Below, piece by piece: positions 1 to 14,881 of a stretch of 64,000 nucleotides of DNA. Below the pieces are notes generated by a model. It saw nothing but the letters and a program-made list of their open reading frames with translations, did no database searches and was not told the origin of the DNA. Position 1 is the first letter of the stretch, and each line of letters begins with the position of its first letter. Where the stretch lies: the NCBI GenBank assembly GCA_026261815.1, contig JAMPIT010000230.1:37966501-38030500 (forward strand), given 5' to 3'. The stretch comes from Monarcha castaneiventris obscurior. Taxonomy: Eukaryota; Chordata; Aves; Passeriformes; Monarchidae. Position numbers and translations under genes: made by a program.

Positions 1-2702
1 GCACTGAGAAAAAGGACAGCAAGGCAGTCCAGTCACAGAAGATTTCTGATTTGTGCAGGGTTGCAAAAATAATGGCAAGTCTGAAATTGAGCTGGAATTT
101 GTGTGGCTTGACTTCATCTCTAGTTTCACTCAACAGGGACTGTGCCCTTCTCAGCATCATTCAGTGGCTAAGCCTGCAATGATTCCAAGTTGGTGTTATT
201 TTCCTCTCCCTGTCATTTTAGGATTTTGCAACTGTGGTTCTGTTTTGTGCTAATGTTCATTAACCCCCCTCTTGGATAATATGAATTCTCAAAAGGTGAA
301 GCTTGTTACACATTTAGACAGATCCTAACTATTGATTAACACACTTGTGTACTTGAGGAAGTCTGTCACATTGCAAGCATACTGCAGGCTGCATAATCTG
401 CTTTCTGACTGAGTGACCCCTCCATCCTCTGCCTTTGTTATTACCAGACATCTTAATTTTCTGTTAAGGTAAGACTGATGACTGCCTTTAAACCTGGAAG
501 AGTGTAGGATCCCTCAAAAAAGATAGCATAAAGAAACAGTCAGGAAAATTTGGTACATTTTCCCTCTCCACCACTTAGGGTTTTCAGTTCAGCATAGATG
601 AATACTGAGTCAAAACCTCTGCAGATCTGTCTCTTTCCAAACCAGCTCCTTGCCAGCATCTCCATTTGAACCATTAAGCATTGGCTCTGTATTTCTTCCT
701 GATCACTATCATGCTAGCTAGGAGAATTAAACATCCTTCTCCATTCAGTTTGAAAAATGGTTTCTTCAAAACTGCCCCTGGAAAATTTTGCCTAGAATAT
801 TTTTCCTCTCTTGCCCTAGTAGGAAAATGTCCATCTTACATTTGATTCTGCCACAAAATACACACAACTTCTTTTATCTGGATTAAAATGAAGTTAGTTT
901 ACAGATGAAGTAACATCTTTCCATTCAGGTGAACTATAAATTTTGCTAAGTTTACCAAAGCTAAGTAACCAAAGTAACTGAGAGTAGTTATCAGTTTTTA
1001 CCTGTAGTCCCTCTAATTTCTTGATTTCAAGGCTTTTTTGGAGACCTGGTCTTGATGGAGACTATGATGCACTTGCAGGGAATCCTATTTAATGGGAAGC
1101 CAAAGGACTACGGAAGCTGTAACTATGCATAGACAATGCCTTGCCCAATACAATACAAATGACACCATTTTTTGGGCTGGTGTTGACTATTATGGTGTGT
1201 GCTCAAGCAGTTAGACCACAGCTGACCTCACTGAAATGTTAAGCTCAGTTTTCTCTAATTGATGCACGGGAAAGAGGTCACCTAAATCAAAAGCAAATTT
1301 AAGTCAGTTCTGTCTGGTCAGTGTCCAGAACTGTGACAAGCACAAAGAATGTGCATTGCATGTTCACTGAAACAGGCAGAATTTCTGGAGCTTTTTGCTG
1401 GCCAGCCTGGATACCTTTCTGGCATAATGTGGCCTCAAAATGCAAGGCAAAAAGTGGGCCTTGGGTTTCTGATGTCTGAATACAAGTGTTTCTCCTTAAC
1501 ATCATACAATACATGAAAGGAAACATCAGGAAGGAAACATGCCCTGTAGCATCATTCTCAAGGGAAGGTATACTTCCACAAAATGAAAATAAATGAGTTG
1601 GTATTATGATAGTCTAATACTGTGATGTTATGTACAACAGATGCATTTTTCTGCTAAGGGTTTAATCCCTTCAGGCCCATTAAGCAAGGGGAAAAGTTTA
1701 GAAGGGATGCTGTTAAAAGAAGACATTAATGCACCTTTAAAGAAAGTAGTTGGAGCACAAATCCCAGGAGAAATACAGTACAAAATAGTGAATGAAATAT
1801 TTATACTTTCCACTGAAGCTGAGTTTATGCACTTGAGGGAGAAGCCCTGATGAGATGGTCTTCCCCTTTGTTCTGTATCTATTTTTCCAATTGCTCAGAC
1901 ACAGCTATTGGTTTCACAGTCACTCTGAGGTTGATTAGATTAGAAATCATAGGCCTGTCTGCTCAGCATGGCCGACGACACACAGGAAGTTTGGGATGCA
2001 TTCTAAGCATGTAGTTTGGGTAAAGGAGATTTCTTTCTGTGTGATTCCCAACATAAATTGGTTCTTCAGGATTTAGTGACTGGATCAAGCTTCCTGTCTT
2101 ATTCTGAACAAAACAATTTAATAAATGATATAAAGCTTGTATGTGTTCATGTGAAATCTCACTTAAGGGCCAAATATGCTGCAAGGTTCACTGACTTATC
2201 GAAGGCCCATGACTCTCAAATTTATATACCATTGCTTTTAATTTTATTTGTTCAACATGAAGCAAAACTGCTTAGTAAAAAAGCTGTGAAAGTTTTTTAG
2301 GGGGAGATTCTCCAAAACAGATGGAGGAAGAAAGTGCCTGGCTGGCGAGTGAATTGGACTTTGTGGGTTCTAGAACCCTTTCTTTCTCTTTGGACTTTTA
2401 ACACTGAGATTGCTTGTACAGGATCATTGTGCTTTTAAAAAAATTATTTATGTTTACTAGAAGAACATTTTTTTATTTTCATATACCTTCGAAAAGAAGA
2501 GCACAACTCAAAAGCGATTTTGTACCTTGTATTCTGCAGAAGGGTTCTCATGTTTTCTCTACACGGCTCATTTCTTTCTAGAGGGTCTTTTCCAAATGCT
2601 GCCCTCCTATTCAGTCTCATTTATATGGCCTACTGCCATTCATCTACCTACATCCCTCAACACAACTAGGTCAGTTGCCTAAGTGCAAAAAGTGAAGAAA
2701 AG

Positions 2703-2810
2703 GTTGGTTAGTTGAATTTTTGGTTGGTTAGTTGGTTGGTGGTTTTCCTTTATGTAGGGTTTTTTTCCTTTTATTTTTTTTTCTTTTTTTTTTTTTTAGG
2801 TTGGTTGTTT
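2703..2810. repeat. GGTTGGTTAG-type simple repeat followed by a T-rich tract
   Basis: The first 40 bases repeat GGTTGGTTAGTT-like units. A nearly pure pyrimidine run follows at about 2761-2798, and the sequence then returns to GGTTGGTTG at about 2800. It is low-complexity sequence with no sign of coding or of a transposon end. Confidence 0.7.
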
Positions 2811-3080
2811 TCTTTAATGTACTGCAATTTGTAAATATGTCATTTGATATAAAGGGCAAAATGACCTTGCAATTGTCCCTCTTGTGTTTCTGCTTCCTGA
2901 ACTGTTTTTAAGCCCACAGTTCCATGATCTGGTATAATACCTTTGTCTGCATTTTCCATAGCTTTTCATTAAAATACACAGATCTCCCAGGCATTCATAT
3001 TAGCTTTTACATACAGAACATTTAATACTCTTGGGATTGGGTTTTTTTTTGCTTAGAAATGGCCTTTTTTTCAGTTTTTT

Positions 3081-3102
3081 TATATTTATTTCAATAAATA
3101 TA
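3081..3102. repeat. Short perfect inverted repeat (AT-rich palindrome)
   Basis: TATATTTATT at 3081-3090 is followed by a TC spacer and its exact reverse complement AATAAATATA at 3093-3102. All arm bases are A or T, so it is a weak hairpin or cruciform candidate, and chance is a reasonable explanation in an AT-rich flank. Confidence 0.6.
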
Positions 3103-4608
3103 AATTTATTTTTTAGAAGTTTAGATAAATCTGAAGGTGCAAAGCATATTTCAAAATCTCTGAAATTAGTAAGCATCTAAACTAATTGTCCACAGATAAT
3201 TTTACAAGAAGCAGCAGTAACAATCTTTGTGCATGCTATTTCTCAAGTACAACTAAGTGTATAAGAATAAGCTGGAATGGAGAATAGAGAACATAATTTG
3301 CACAGAAAGTCTTAAAATTTTGGCCCTCAGGAGTAGTTTGGGAAGATGATTGGGGTCCACTAAATAACATTTTTATTTGTAGTGTCAAATCAAGAGCATA
3401 TGTAAGAGTGGAAAAACAGTCCTTGAGAATTGCCAAATGTGATCTTTCTCTGTTTTGCTGCATTAATGAGTAATCGATACATAAGGAAAGGAAATTTAGT
3501 AATTTCTCCTTGAAAAGATCTTCTACTCAGTATTTCAATAATATTTCATTCTTATGGAGCCTTTTGCTTCCTCAGAATATGTTAAAGATGTGAACTTATT
3601 CAATCCATCCAGCATTTCACTGAGAGTGGCAGTTGCACACTCTTATTTCTGTCCAGGAGGGAGGATAGGGCGGGTTGCTTAGGCTGCTTCATTAACTTTT
3701 TTGTGGACAGGAAAAAGGGGCACAGTTGGATCCCATTTTAGAACTAAGGATTTCCTGATTTTCAGTCTTCTGTTTACACAACTGCATTGTGCTGCTCTGA
3801 CTTGAACTAAGTATTCCCTGGCTTAAGGGACCGAGGTGTGGTAGATGTAATCAAGATATCCAAGCTTGCCTATCTCCAGTGGGCACACTGGGGCTTTGTT
3901 AGCTGTTACCTTGTGCTTCCTGAAAATCATTTAGTGTTGTCCAAATGGATCTCCTACCCACTCACTAATGTAGGACACTGGATTTTCCCCGTAATTTTAA
4001 ATCCAACTGCCGTGAAACACTGCGCTTTGGTATTTGTTTTACTGTATTGAACTAAAAGGTGCTTTGAGACATTTGCCAATGTTGTATTGTAAGGACAAGG
4101 TACCATTTTTTTTTTGTTTACTTCTTAGAACTTTTTCTTTTCTGGTATTAAGAATGCTTTTTCAGGGTGGAACACAGGGAATTTATTGTGTAACACCTGT
4201 TAACAAAAGAGGAACTTGATTAATTTCCCACTCATGGTGCTGAGACTGTTCCCCTTTGTTGTCATTTTCTCAGGGTTATTACTCATTACCCTTATTCATT
4301 CTGCTTTGATAGAGGTAAATAGCTTTTAATTCCCCCTGCCCCCAAACCTTCTTTAAGTTTCCTTTGACAGCTTGTTGTAATTATGCCCCTCATTGAAGAC
4401 ACACTCATTATTCTCTGTTGCCCTGAACAAGATTATTTAAGGCTCATTTTGGATTTACTCTGTGCATGTGTGTTGAATGTATTTCCCTGAAAAACAGAAA
4501 ATAGCAATATAAGGGCAGTGTGAGATGCTGGAAAACGTGTTACTGATCACAGCTTGTATAGTTGGAGGTATTTCAGTGAACATGAGCAATGTCCTTGTCA
4601 TTATGTGA

Positions 4609-4637
4609 CAAAAAAAAAAAAAAAAGAGAGAAAAAAA
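4609..4637. repeat. A-rich homopolymer tract
   Basis: A run of about 16 A is followed by GAGAG and a second A run. No recognisable retroposon body lies next to it, so it is recorded as simple low-complexity sequence. Confidence 0.6.
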
Positions 4638-6884
4638 TGCCAAAAAGATACAAGCAAGAAAATATCAAAGCTGTCCATACAACCTGTTATTGAGTAATTG
4701 TTACATACAGTTTACTGTTGAGCTGTCACTGTACCCTCAGCTTTAATAAAATATGAGCCAATATTAGGGGTGGTTTTGTGCTGTGTCAGTAGTCTTCTCT
4801 TGGAAGGTATCTGATGGCATTATGAATGTTGTTCATAATGTTATAATATTGCAATGTGACAATTAGTATATCCTCACTTTCTTCATTTCTTCTCCCCAGA
4901 CATAACTTGCCAGAATTAACAAGTTCTTGGGAGTGTCAAAATTCTTGATTTGCCACAGGTCTTACTGTTACTCAATTTATTGTTGACATGTCAGTACTGA
5001 GACATTTAACAAATAGCTCAGGCTGTTCCTGAGGGGCACTGGTTCTTAATCTCATGTCTTCTTTCCTTTCCCTTCCAAAAGGATACTGCTTGGTAAGGCT
5101 TCTGTTGCTAGCTGCCTGGGCTGTTAATTCTTTGACAGATCAGACAGTGGGAGTAGTTCCAGAAACATACCTTTGCCCTTAAATGAACTTGAATTCAGTT
5201 GGGTAACTGTAATACACAGTGACTCCCATGCAGGAAGAAAATGATAAAAACCCCCTGTAACTATCAAACTATCACAGCAGTTACGCACTTGCTTTTATAG
5301 ATTACATGTAAGTGATCACATTTGAATTATCAGCTCTTGTAGAACCTGCAGTCACAGGTTTTCTAGCTGCATTGCACCTCAATGCTTTTTATTTGGAGAC
5401 AACAGATCTCTTTTGCTTGTGTCCTTGATTTTGTCTTATTGCCTGCTCATTTTTATTTTAGGAATTGTGGGGTTTTTTTGGTATTCTAGCAATCTTAGAC
5501 TATTTTGTAGTAGTCTGATTCATTAAGGTATTGGCATTTCTAGTTATTTGAAAACAGTAACATGATGCAAGGAATGGTATGGAGATTTAAGAGAAACAGT
5601 TAGTTACTTTACAAATTAATAATGAACACTAGTTCCTGGCTTATCATCAAGAGTATCTTCAGTTATACTTTCATATTATTAAACTCTTTGGTTTATGGTA
5701 AATGTATTCCTGATGGGGTGAATTTTCAAACTTGGACTCCTTTTTGCCTGTAAATAATCCATAGAGAAATGACTGCATGTGCATAGCTTTTTAACTGGAT
5801 ATATTATATTTAAAGAAAAATGAATAAAAAGAGGTTTCTGTAATGACCTATCCCAAGTAAAGCGTGTCTACCTTGGAAAGCAGGTAGTTTTATTTTTTGC
5901 AAAATCATAGGCAGTAGGTGCAGATGATAGATATAGACTTAAAAACTTTACTATTATAATTTACTTTTCCTCATACCTTATGCTTCATCTAAGCCACAGA
6001 GGGTCAACAACTGCAAGGATTTATGTTGGAAGAGATAATTCTTGTTGGAAAGGAAGTGGCTGAATAAGGATCCACAAACAAAACTGGGAGCACTATGGTG
6101 TTCTAACCTTGTCACAGTTTGTGTTTGCTGGCCAGTCCCAGGGTCCATGGTGTATTGCACTTGCTGCCCACCTGATGCAGACCTGCTGTGAGCAGCAGTT
6201 TTTTACCTGGCCTTTCTGGATGTCTGTAACAGAGGCTGCCAGAGCACCAAAAAACCCCCTGAAGCAGTAAAGGAGTACCTTGCATGACAAATGGTGAAAT
6301 ACCAGGCTGGTTAGCAGATTTGACAGATCTGCCTTTGCTCTAGGACCACCCTTCCTTTAGAAATTTACTTGTGAATTGTGTATCTACGCATATTGTGTGT
6401 GTGGAGATGTGTAACTTCCAGATGTACATATGAGTCTGTGATTTACAGTGGGATCTATGTGAATAATCGCAACTGTTGTGCATGCACACAGATTTTTACA
6501 GGATGTTTCCAAGAATTTTGAACAAAAAGGACTTGGAGCCAGTACATATTTCAAAGATATCATCATCTATACATGTGTCTCTCCTTGCTTCCTACAGTCT
6601 GAGTTCCTATAAATAGGAACAATCCCAGTCTGAGAAAGAAAATGAGAAATAGCATAAATAATATGGGCTTTTTTTTTTATCATAATGGTCTGCATGTGCC
6701 AAATTTAAATGTGCACACAGATGCCACTGAAATAGAGATGGCTCCAAACCAGTCTCATGCCTTTAGCCTAGAAAACACTTTTTCATTTCCCAAGAGAATA
6801 TGAAATCCCTCAGTGAGAATGAGAGATTGTACCTTAAAAATTATTTCAAGTGATTATATTTATAGGCTGTTTATGAGGCTCATT

Positions 6885-7020
6885 ACTATGAACATGAGCA
6901 CATAAATGAAATTAGCCTCACAAGAGGCATTTATCCAAGGACACACAGGATGTCTGCAGCAGAGCCAGGAACCAGAAGATATCTTCCAAGTTTAGTCCAG
7001 TATCTTAACCACAGTGCTAT
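6885..7020 (-). mobile_element. MIR/CORE-SINE-like ancient relic
   Basis: Read on the + strand, the block runs in the order expected of a reverse-complemented MIR. It has a TATCCAAGGACACACAG segment (the MIR 'cccaaggtcacacag' region), then CAGCAGAGCCAGGAACC (the 'ggcagagccgggattcgaacc' region), then AGTCCAGTATCTTAACCAC (the 'cagtgctcttaaccac' tRNA-derived head). The element would therefore be on the minus strand. It is highly diverged and not mobile. The assignment rests on a remembered consensus, but three collinear landmarks make chance unlikely. Confidence 0.6.
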
Positions 7021-8336
7021 TTTTGCCTGCTTGTGTCCTACCGTACTCCATTAGTGACCAGAAATCTTCACGCGGAGACCTCTGCTCTTTCTTTCCAAAG
7101 AAGACCATGTGTGGCTTCTGTGTTCCTCCCCATCATATCAGGATATCTCAACAAGAATAGGCTCTTGTGTCATCAGTCAAGATCACTACTTCTAAACGAC
7201 TGAAGGAAGTAGTAAAAGAAAACAGAAGGCATATGTAAAGTAAGATATTGCATATCTTTTTGAAAAGAATATCTCGTGCTTCTGCTATAAAGAAATATCC
7301 TATTCAGAGAAATCCATTACCCAATTTAGTATGGAGGGGATAATCTACTGTGGATGTTAATCCTTTGGAGTCTATATTAGCTCTCTATTTCATAAAATTA
7401 TTGCTTCATTCTCTGATAATTTTACAATTCAGTATCATTAATTTTATATATAGAAAAGGGTTGATGAAACTACTTATTGTTAAGATTTCCCATCCTTCCC
7501 CAATAGGAATCTTTCTTTTCAGGTGCTGTAAGAGTAGGATTAAGTTTACTGAGCAAGAATATTGAGATTAGCATGCAGGTCTGGGGCTTGGAGCAGTACC
7601 TGCCTGCCAAGGTCTCTCTGCTGCCAGGATATCCATGAGGCTCTCTGCTGCAGTTTGGTGGGCTGATCCCATATGGGAGGGCAGGAAGGTCTTATTGCTA
7701 CTGGTCACTCTGTTTGGGGCTGATGACTGGCAGAAGCTTGAGCAGAACTATGCCATATGACACACAGTATTCTGAAAATGTAGACCCTTCCTTAAAATGT
7801 GCACTAAAACCCAGCGCTGACTTTTTGGTTAATTTTGTATGTGCCTCGGTTGCCTACCTGTTAAGTGGAGATGAACTGTCTCCTCAGGTGTTAGGAAGGT
7901 AAATTTACATGTGTTCCAAAGCACACTCTCACTATAGCAAAAACAAAATCTGCTTGAGAGTCTATGCAAACATTAATAATTCTGTCTTCAGAGCAGAGTA
8001 GTTTGAATGCTGTACAGGAAATATGGTATGGCATTAAAAAGAGATGAGAAAATAAAATATGAAATATTTTGTCGTATGGATTAGAAGTGCCCATTCAATG
8101 CTGAGAACAAGGCAAGGGGCCTCCCATTAGAATTAGATTCTGTTCTGCAGATTTCATTCTAATGAAGAGACTCAAGGATGTAGTTAAGGTGGAGTAAGCA
8201 GTCTTAATTCCAGTGCTCCGGGAATTTTAGCTGTTCACTTTGCAACTTGTCTTTTAATATACTTTCTGTTGTGTTATATAAAGTGACTAAGGTGGAAATT
8301 TAGAAGCTTCATCAGGCTAATGTAGAAATCCTAGTA

Positions 8337-8760
8337 TCATATTCCAGAAATCCCAGGCTTGGTATGACACCTCTTCCCCAGCCAAAAGGCGCTGGTATTC
8401 ATGCTGGCAGACGTGCAACAACCACCAGCTCTAAGGAGGAGGCCAGAGTTGGGGACTGAGCACTGAAGGTATTCCAGAGCCTCATACAAGCAGAGCCACA
8501 GGCCCTGTAGGGCTCCTAGGGGAGCTGGAGTGAGTGGCAGGGTGTGCTGCTTGCAAAGTTCGCTGCTGGAAGTGGGTTTTAATAGCTGGTTCAGGAAATG
8601 ATTGTGATGTTTAAGAGGGAGTTCTGCTGAACCGGGTCCAACTGCTTCCAGACAGTCCTGTGGGACCAAAGTGTGCCATGGCACCCTGTCATCTACCAGC
8701 CTGCTTGGATCATGGGTTACGTGTGTATAAGTGTTTGTATATTGGGAGCCATCCATCATT
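8337..8760. other. GC-richer block with a 140-codon open frame, nature unknown
   Basis: This block is richer in G and C than its surroundings and is open for 140 codons on the minus strand (8759 down to 8337). The conceptual protein has no recognisable domain, is low in the lysine and glutamate expected of many globular proteins, and is not part of a visible multi-exon structure. It could be an old repeat fragment, an exon of a non-coding RNA, or chance. I do not call it a gene. Confidence 0.35.
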
Positions 8761-11700
8761 TCAGTTCAGAGATGGTCCTTTTAAATGCAGCATGTTGGAA
8801 TTTAGAGTAACTGTTTTCATTCATCTTTGTAGGACTTATACAACTAAGTATTCATACATCACCTGATTTATTTTTTCTTTTTTTTTTGTCTTGCTGGTTA
8901 GTGCTGTTATAAGACTAGTTCTTGAATTAGGTGTTACTGTGTTTCCTACATGCAAGGAGGCAGCAACTAAATTATTGCATAAAATAAATATATAAATATG
9001 GTGAAGTTCATACACTACTCTTTGTGATGCTGAAGAACAAGCGAATGACTTGCTGTGACAGCGAGAGCATGGGATCCGTCACCTTCCTCTTATAGCCAAG
9101 AACTTAATAATAGAAAAGACCAATTCAGAGAAGCATGCAGAGAGGGTCTTTCATTTGCCCTATCATTCTTCACTACTGTTTCCTCCCACCTGATCTCTCA
9201 CTTTACACCTAAGACATGTTTCTCTTGCTGTTTGAAGAGTGCTGACTAGAGATTGACTCTTATCTAATATTATTTAGTGTTAACTCCCCTTTTCCACTCA
9301 GACCGCAATGACTGCTTCAGGGTCATGTGGCTGGAAATGAGAATGTGTGCTCCACAGGTAGTCAGCTCACTGAACTGGCCCCCCAAAGTGTCTGCTCTTT
9401 ACTACAAACAGTTTTTTTTTCTTTTATTGCAAACAGAAATCTCAGCTGCCAAGAGAACCACCTGCATATAAGCATGCAGGTAGTGTAGCAGTGGTTGCTA
9501 TATGGTACACATTAGGATTCCAGTCTGAATGATGCAGATGTTCAGGGACTTGCAGTGGCTTTAAGGTGACCCAGAGTTGCTTGAGTGACAAGGAGTTGGG
9601 ACAGTCCTATGGGTCATTTATTATTATTATTACAATACTTTGGAAACAAGAGTTAAGAGCTTGCTGAAAGCTGACATTTGCAGCTAAAATATGTAATGCC
9701 TGAAGAAATGCAAAAGCAGCCCTTATTAATATTGGCTTTTCCTAACAGTAAACTTGAAATATGATGATAGTCTGTAAGCATGCACTGCCTCTTTCCAATT
9801 AAAAAATGTGCCTAGTACTGCGTCTGAGCAGGAGTCCAGCAGTGAAGGACAGCACATAAAACTAAGGTAAATCGGTGCAGTGTCAGATGGAAAGGAGTGA
9901 AGAAAATGGTTGATGCCATGCTCTCAGCCACAACCCTAACTGAATAAAGCAAAATATTTAATTGTGTCCCAAAACCTTGTTAACTTGGCTTCCACTGTTA
10001 GACCAATGGGCAAAGCAAACTGCAGAATCAGAAAATTTTTACAAAACTGTCATAAAAACAGAGGCTTTAAAAAAGAAGAACCAAGCCCAAGAGCATGTAG
10101 CATGGTCCCAGCTGTTGAGATAGGAATTATGAATGTGCAGAGAGGCAACAACCAAACTCATCCCTCACTATCTCCTGGCTGTTGCTCAGTGAGATAATCA
10201 CTTGCCTCTTCTCATACTCAGTATAAAAATTTGTTTGAAAAGTATCAAGGAAATATGAAGACTGCAGATGGTGTCTGGAGATTGTTATATATCATTACAC
10301 AGGCAAAAACAATGTTAAAAAGGCATTAAGGTTGCAAAGTCAAGTGCTCAAGAGGTATAAAATTACAGTGTAATGGTTGTCTATGCAGTTGTAATGGGCG
10401 TCTCTGTGAACACTCGTTATCATTTTATTATTCATTATAATTATCCCATTACTCATTAACCTTAAATGTGAGATCATATGGAATTTTCCCACTTGTTCTT
10501 TTAATTTAATTTACGTGTGAAAAAGGTTTCAGCTTAAAAAAAAAAGGAACCTGAAAATGGCATAAACTATCCCATGGCGTATTGACAAATGGATTGTCAG
10601 CGAGGTTGAAATCTTTCTATTTATCACAGAGACATGGAGAGTCTGGCAGCATTAGATTTTAATAGTCTGTGTGGACCAGTGCTGGAAGGGGCTGGATCAC
10701 TTTGCTGCTGGGTGTAGATGATTTTTCTTGACAATGGAGGAGTGGTCAATGTCAGGAATTTGGAGGTTACAGCCAGGGTGAAGAGGGAAAAGGGCTGCCC
10801 TCTTTTTTCCCTTGTATGTCTCTGTGCCCTTCTGTTCTCACTCATTTTGGCTCCTCTCATGTCCTGCCTAGTCCTCCAAATCAATTTGGCTCATCTTAAC
10901 TACCTGGTTGCCATCACTGCTGCTTTTTTATTCTTCATTTTAGTCAATTCTTAATCTCAGGTCCCATTTTACACAGGTATTTTCAGATCCCTGTTCCATT
11001 CTTCTCCACCTCAGACTGTAATGCTTATTCACCCTGGGGTCCTTTTACAACACCAGCGCCTTGATGTATTGTCTTCACTCCCCCTGTAACCAAGGCACAT
11101 CCCTCTTTTACTCCTCAGTCTCCTTTTGCACTCCCTCCTCCACACCTCCTCATCTCAGTGAGTGATGGGCAACACCCCAACAGCCCAGCAGTATCATAAT
11201 TGCAGAGATAATGCAATACCCCACAGTACTGCTGGAATTATGTGCCAGCATCTCCTGCCATGCCTGTGATCCCTGCCTCTTGCTCTGTATAGCTCCTGCT
11301 CCTGGGAGGAAAGTGCCATTCTGTCTGCAGAGGTCTATGGAAGCTGGCAGGGAAGCAGGTACAGGGACTTCAGGGAGATATGTGCTGAGGATGCAGGGAC
11401 TGTGCATTTTCAAGTGTTTCTCATGTGGCCAAACCTGGAAAGTTTTCACAAGAAAGGTAGATGGTACATCCCTAGCAGAATGAGTCACTCATTTGGCCAA
11501 ATTTCTGGTCCCTCTTCCATATGTTGTAAGGAACCTTGCCTTCCTTCAGGCTCCTTCCTACCACTATCCAAGGAAAAGAAACTGGATGAGCTTGGTCATT
11601 TTGGCCTGCATTTGGCACTGCTTCATTCCAACATGGGTAAAAAAATTATCTTTCTTGAGAAACAGGAGAAGGAAAAATGGTTTGACTGAAATTTCTCACC

Positions 11701-14683
11701 ATGAATTTGAAGGGAGGATGTGATCTGCAGGAAGGAAATATTCATCTGCAGTGCTAGAGATCTGACAAACCAGTGGTTCACTCCAATGAATGTCTGAGAC
11801 CATGGGAAATGCCAAGCCCCCATAGTGAAGAACACTACCAGCCCTTCTGATAAAACATTCAAATAACTGACTAGCACAAAGAAATAGCTATTGCTAAAAT
11901 ACAATTTCCCAATTAAATGAAATAAAGTTATTGTTTTGGGTTTTTTCTCCTACAAGCTCTTCACAGTACAAAAGCATCTATCTTTACTTGGTGGGAATGT
12001 ACCAAATGGCCAAAGTGCAAATTATCTGCAAGCTGAATTTATGTCAGTATTTCATCTGAAAAACTATATCAAAAGATTAATATTTAACTCCTACTCACTT
12101 TCAGTTATTTCTGCTTGTAATTCTTACCCTGCTGTATGTGAGGTGAGAATTCTTTGGCAAAGACTGCTCTTAAGGTTTTAAACTGATATGTATTTTGCTG
12201 CCATAGGATCCTGAGAAGACAAGCATGTTGATATCAGGGGTGTACAACCTGCAATTGCAAGGCGAAGGGAACCTGTGTATATCTGTACTTAGCAGAAATG
12301 TCTTTAAAGTCATTTATTGAAAAGAAGTCAGTAAGAGGTGAGATTGATTGGATCCTCAGTTTATGAGACCCAATTCTTCCTCTGTTAATGAACTTAATAT
12401 TTTCACCTTCTACTTTATTTTAACTCAGTCCACAACCCCGCCGAGGCACCTTGGCTGACATGAATTTAGATGTTTATGGCACACTGTGCTCTCTCTTCCC
12501 ATCTAGTAGGATGGATTTCCAAGTTAAAAAGAATAGTGCAGTGGTATCTTTTTCCCCCCGTGAATATTTTTGTTCTACATTCAAAGAACTGCAACATAAG
12601 TAAGAAAGTGGAGCCTAAAGCATCTGTGGCTGAGGAATGGGGGCAAGAGAAAAAAATAATGGAGAGAAAAATTGAGAAAAAGAAAAGTGCTTGTGCTGGC
12701 AAGACAGGCAGTTAGGCAGGGACAGAAATGAAGAGAAAACAAAACAGATGAAGGATTACAGAGTAAAAACTATTTGGGAATAGGATGTTGGGAGCGGTAA
12801 ATGGGGTAGAACAATAGGGAAGAGTATTTGCTGAATGTGAATAGAAATCGCTATAAAGTTTCCACTATCTCCTAATAAAAATACAGTAGCCTTGAGTCCT
12901 TGTGCTTTATTAAAAACTCCAGCTGGAATACATAAAAGAAGGCAGGCAAATTATTCTCAAGCCAGATAACTTTCAGATGAAGGAGAATGTAGAGATTTGA
13001 TGAGATTTTTTGAAGGCAAAAAATATTTGATGAACAAGACTGAAGAAAAGATGCATCAAGGAGGGGAGGAAGGAAAAGGAAGAAGAAATGGTAGAGGGAA
13101 AAACAGAGGGAAGATTTGTGCTATAATTAGCATTTGTCTGTTTGCAGGAAATAAATGATCTCTTACCCAAAGAATTTTTCTGGTACAGGAAAGCGTCAGT
13201 CCTAACCCTGTTTTTGTTACATGTCAGGTATTGCCCTCCCTTTTGTTCTGGCAAGTGTACAAATGCAGGATTAGGAGGTTAAACATTTCTACAGTGTGCT
13301 CTGTTCAGAATGGGCTTGGTACTGTTTAGTGGACAATGAGCTATACTGCAGCTGACAAAATACAGGTTTCCTGAACCAAATATATTCAGTTCAATACATT
13401 TTCTTTGGTTATGATGGACAGTAATCTAGTGTGACATAAGGTTTGATTTTGCACGGCAGGCTGCATTGGTTCTGTGGTAAATGGAAGCTGCCCATTACAA
13501 AAAAATGCCATTATTCCTATAAAAGAGTGAACTGATTTGAAAAACGGAGAATTGGTTCAAGTCTGCAGCTTACCTGCACGTGGAACTTTTTACCCAACTC
13601 CCAGTACTGTACTTCTCCATTTGCTATGCATTCTCTCCCTATCTTGGTGAGACAGAATTTGAGAGCCGGAAATTCCCCCTCTGTTGGGAATCGTTACACA
13701 CAATCTTTTGATTCCATATTTAGTGGACACTTATAATTTTTCTTGTAATGCTTTCAGGGAAGCTTTACATGTTGATAAGAAGGCACTAGCAGCCCTAGTA
13801 CGTGATTTTATGTGCTTTCCACTTCAGTTCCCAGTTGTGTTTAGGTGAGGAGGAGAATAGCATTTTGTTATGGCTGAAGATTACAGTTCCTCCCAACCTG
13901 TGATTTTTCTTTATTTATAAAATACTTTGGACTGAATAGACTCTGAATTACTGTAGGGCTTACTGGCACAAGCTAAAGTGCAGATTGCTTTTCCCAGTCA
14001 TGAATTTCAGTTAAAAACAACCAACCAATGAACACATTTCCCTAGAGACTGATTTAAATAGGGGTATTTCATTTGTATATTTCCTAAATAATATTTTCCT
14101 GCGTGTGTAGAGATAAAAGAGAGTTTTTGCTTAAGATATTTTTGAAAACATTTTAGAGACTTTTTTTAGACCATGATTTTTCCTTTTTCAGGGGGACCAA
14201 GTGGGAAAATATTTATTGCAGTTGGGTCAAGGCAGAATTTTTATGGGAAAATTAAAATAAAAAATCCAATTTGAACTAAAATGAAAAAAAATAAGGTAAG
14301 GTTTTGAGATTTCATCAAAACCATAAAATTTCCAGCAGTTGTAATGAAAAATTATTTTTGCAAACACTTCTGAATGAAGTTTTGGATGAAATTGCAAGGG
14401 TAGTGCCACAATTGTAGCATGTTTTAGAAGGGGGTCTATTAGGAGATGAAATAGAAATTATTAGCAAAGGTTCCTTCAGGTCTTATTTACAGCCAGCATT
14501 AGATAAAGTGTTATTTAGTGGGCAAATAAGCCTGCCAAATATGAAAGAATCAAGAAGAAATGTGTCTTGGCATGCTGGGGAGGATATAAGTATGGAGAAA
14601 GCAGAATCTATTATATTTGATAGTGATGGAATGTTGCCTGAAATGACCCTCCGTTCTTGCCTATTGTTAACTTTTTCCCATGG

Positions 14684-14700
14684 AAAAAAAAAAAAAAAAA
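14684..14700. repeat. Poly-A tract (about 17 A)
   Basis: An uninterrupted A run lies just downstream of TTTTTCCCATGG. It creates lysine or phenylalanine runs in conceptual translations of all overlapping frames, which argues against coding here. No recognisable element is attached to it. Confidence 0.7.
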
Positions 14701-14881
14701 GGCCACAGCCTGTGAATTCTCTAATAGCAGCCGTCTGTATAGTGGAACAACAAACCATTTACATACATCATTACAGCTTTTTGCTGTGTTGTTTTGGTGC
14801 CCCACCAAAATTGAGGTTCCCCTGTGGTACTGTAAAAACATAGAGACTGTTCTCACCATAAAGAGTTCCAGTGGACACTCA

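Noticed and set aside
8337..8759. Calling the 140-codon minus-strand frame a protein gene
   Set aside because: No recognisable domain, splice context or promoter; kept only as an unexplained GC-richer block.
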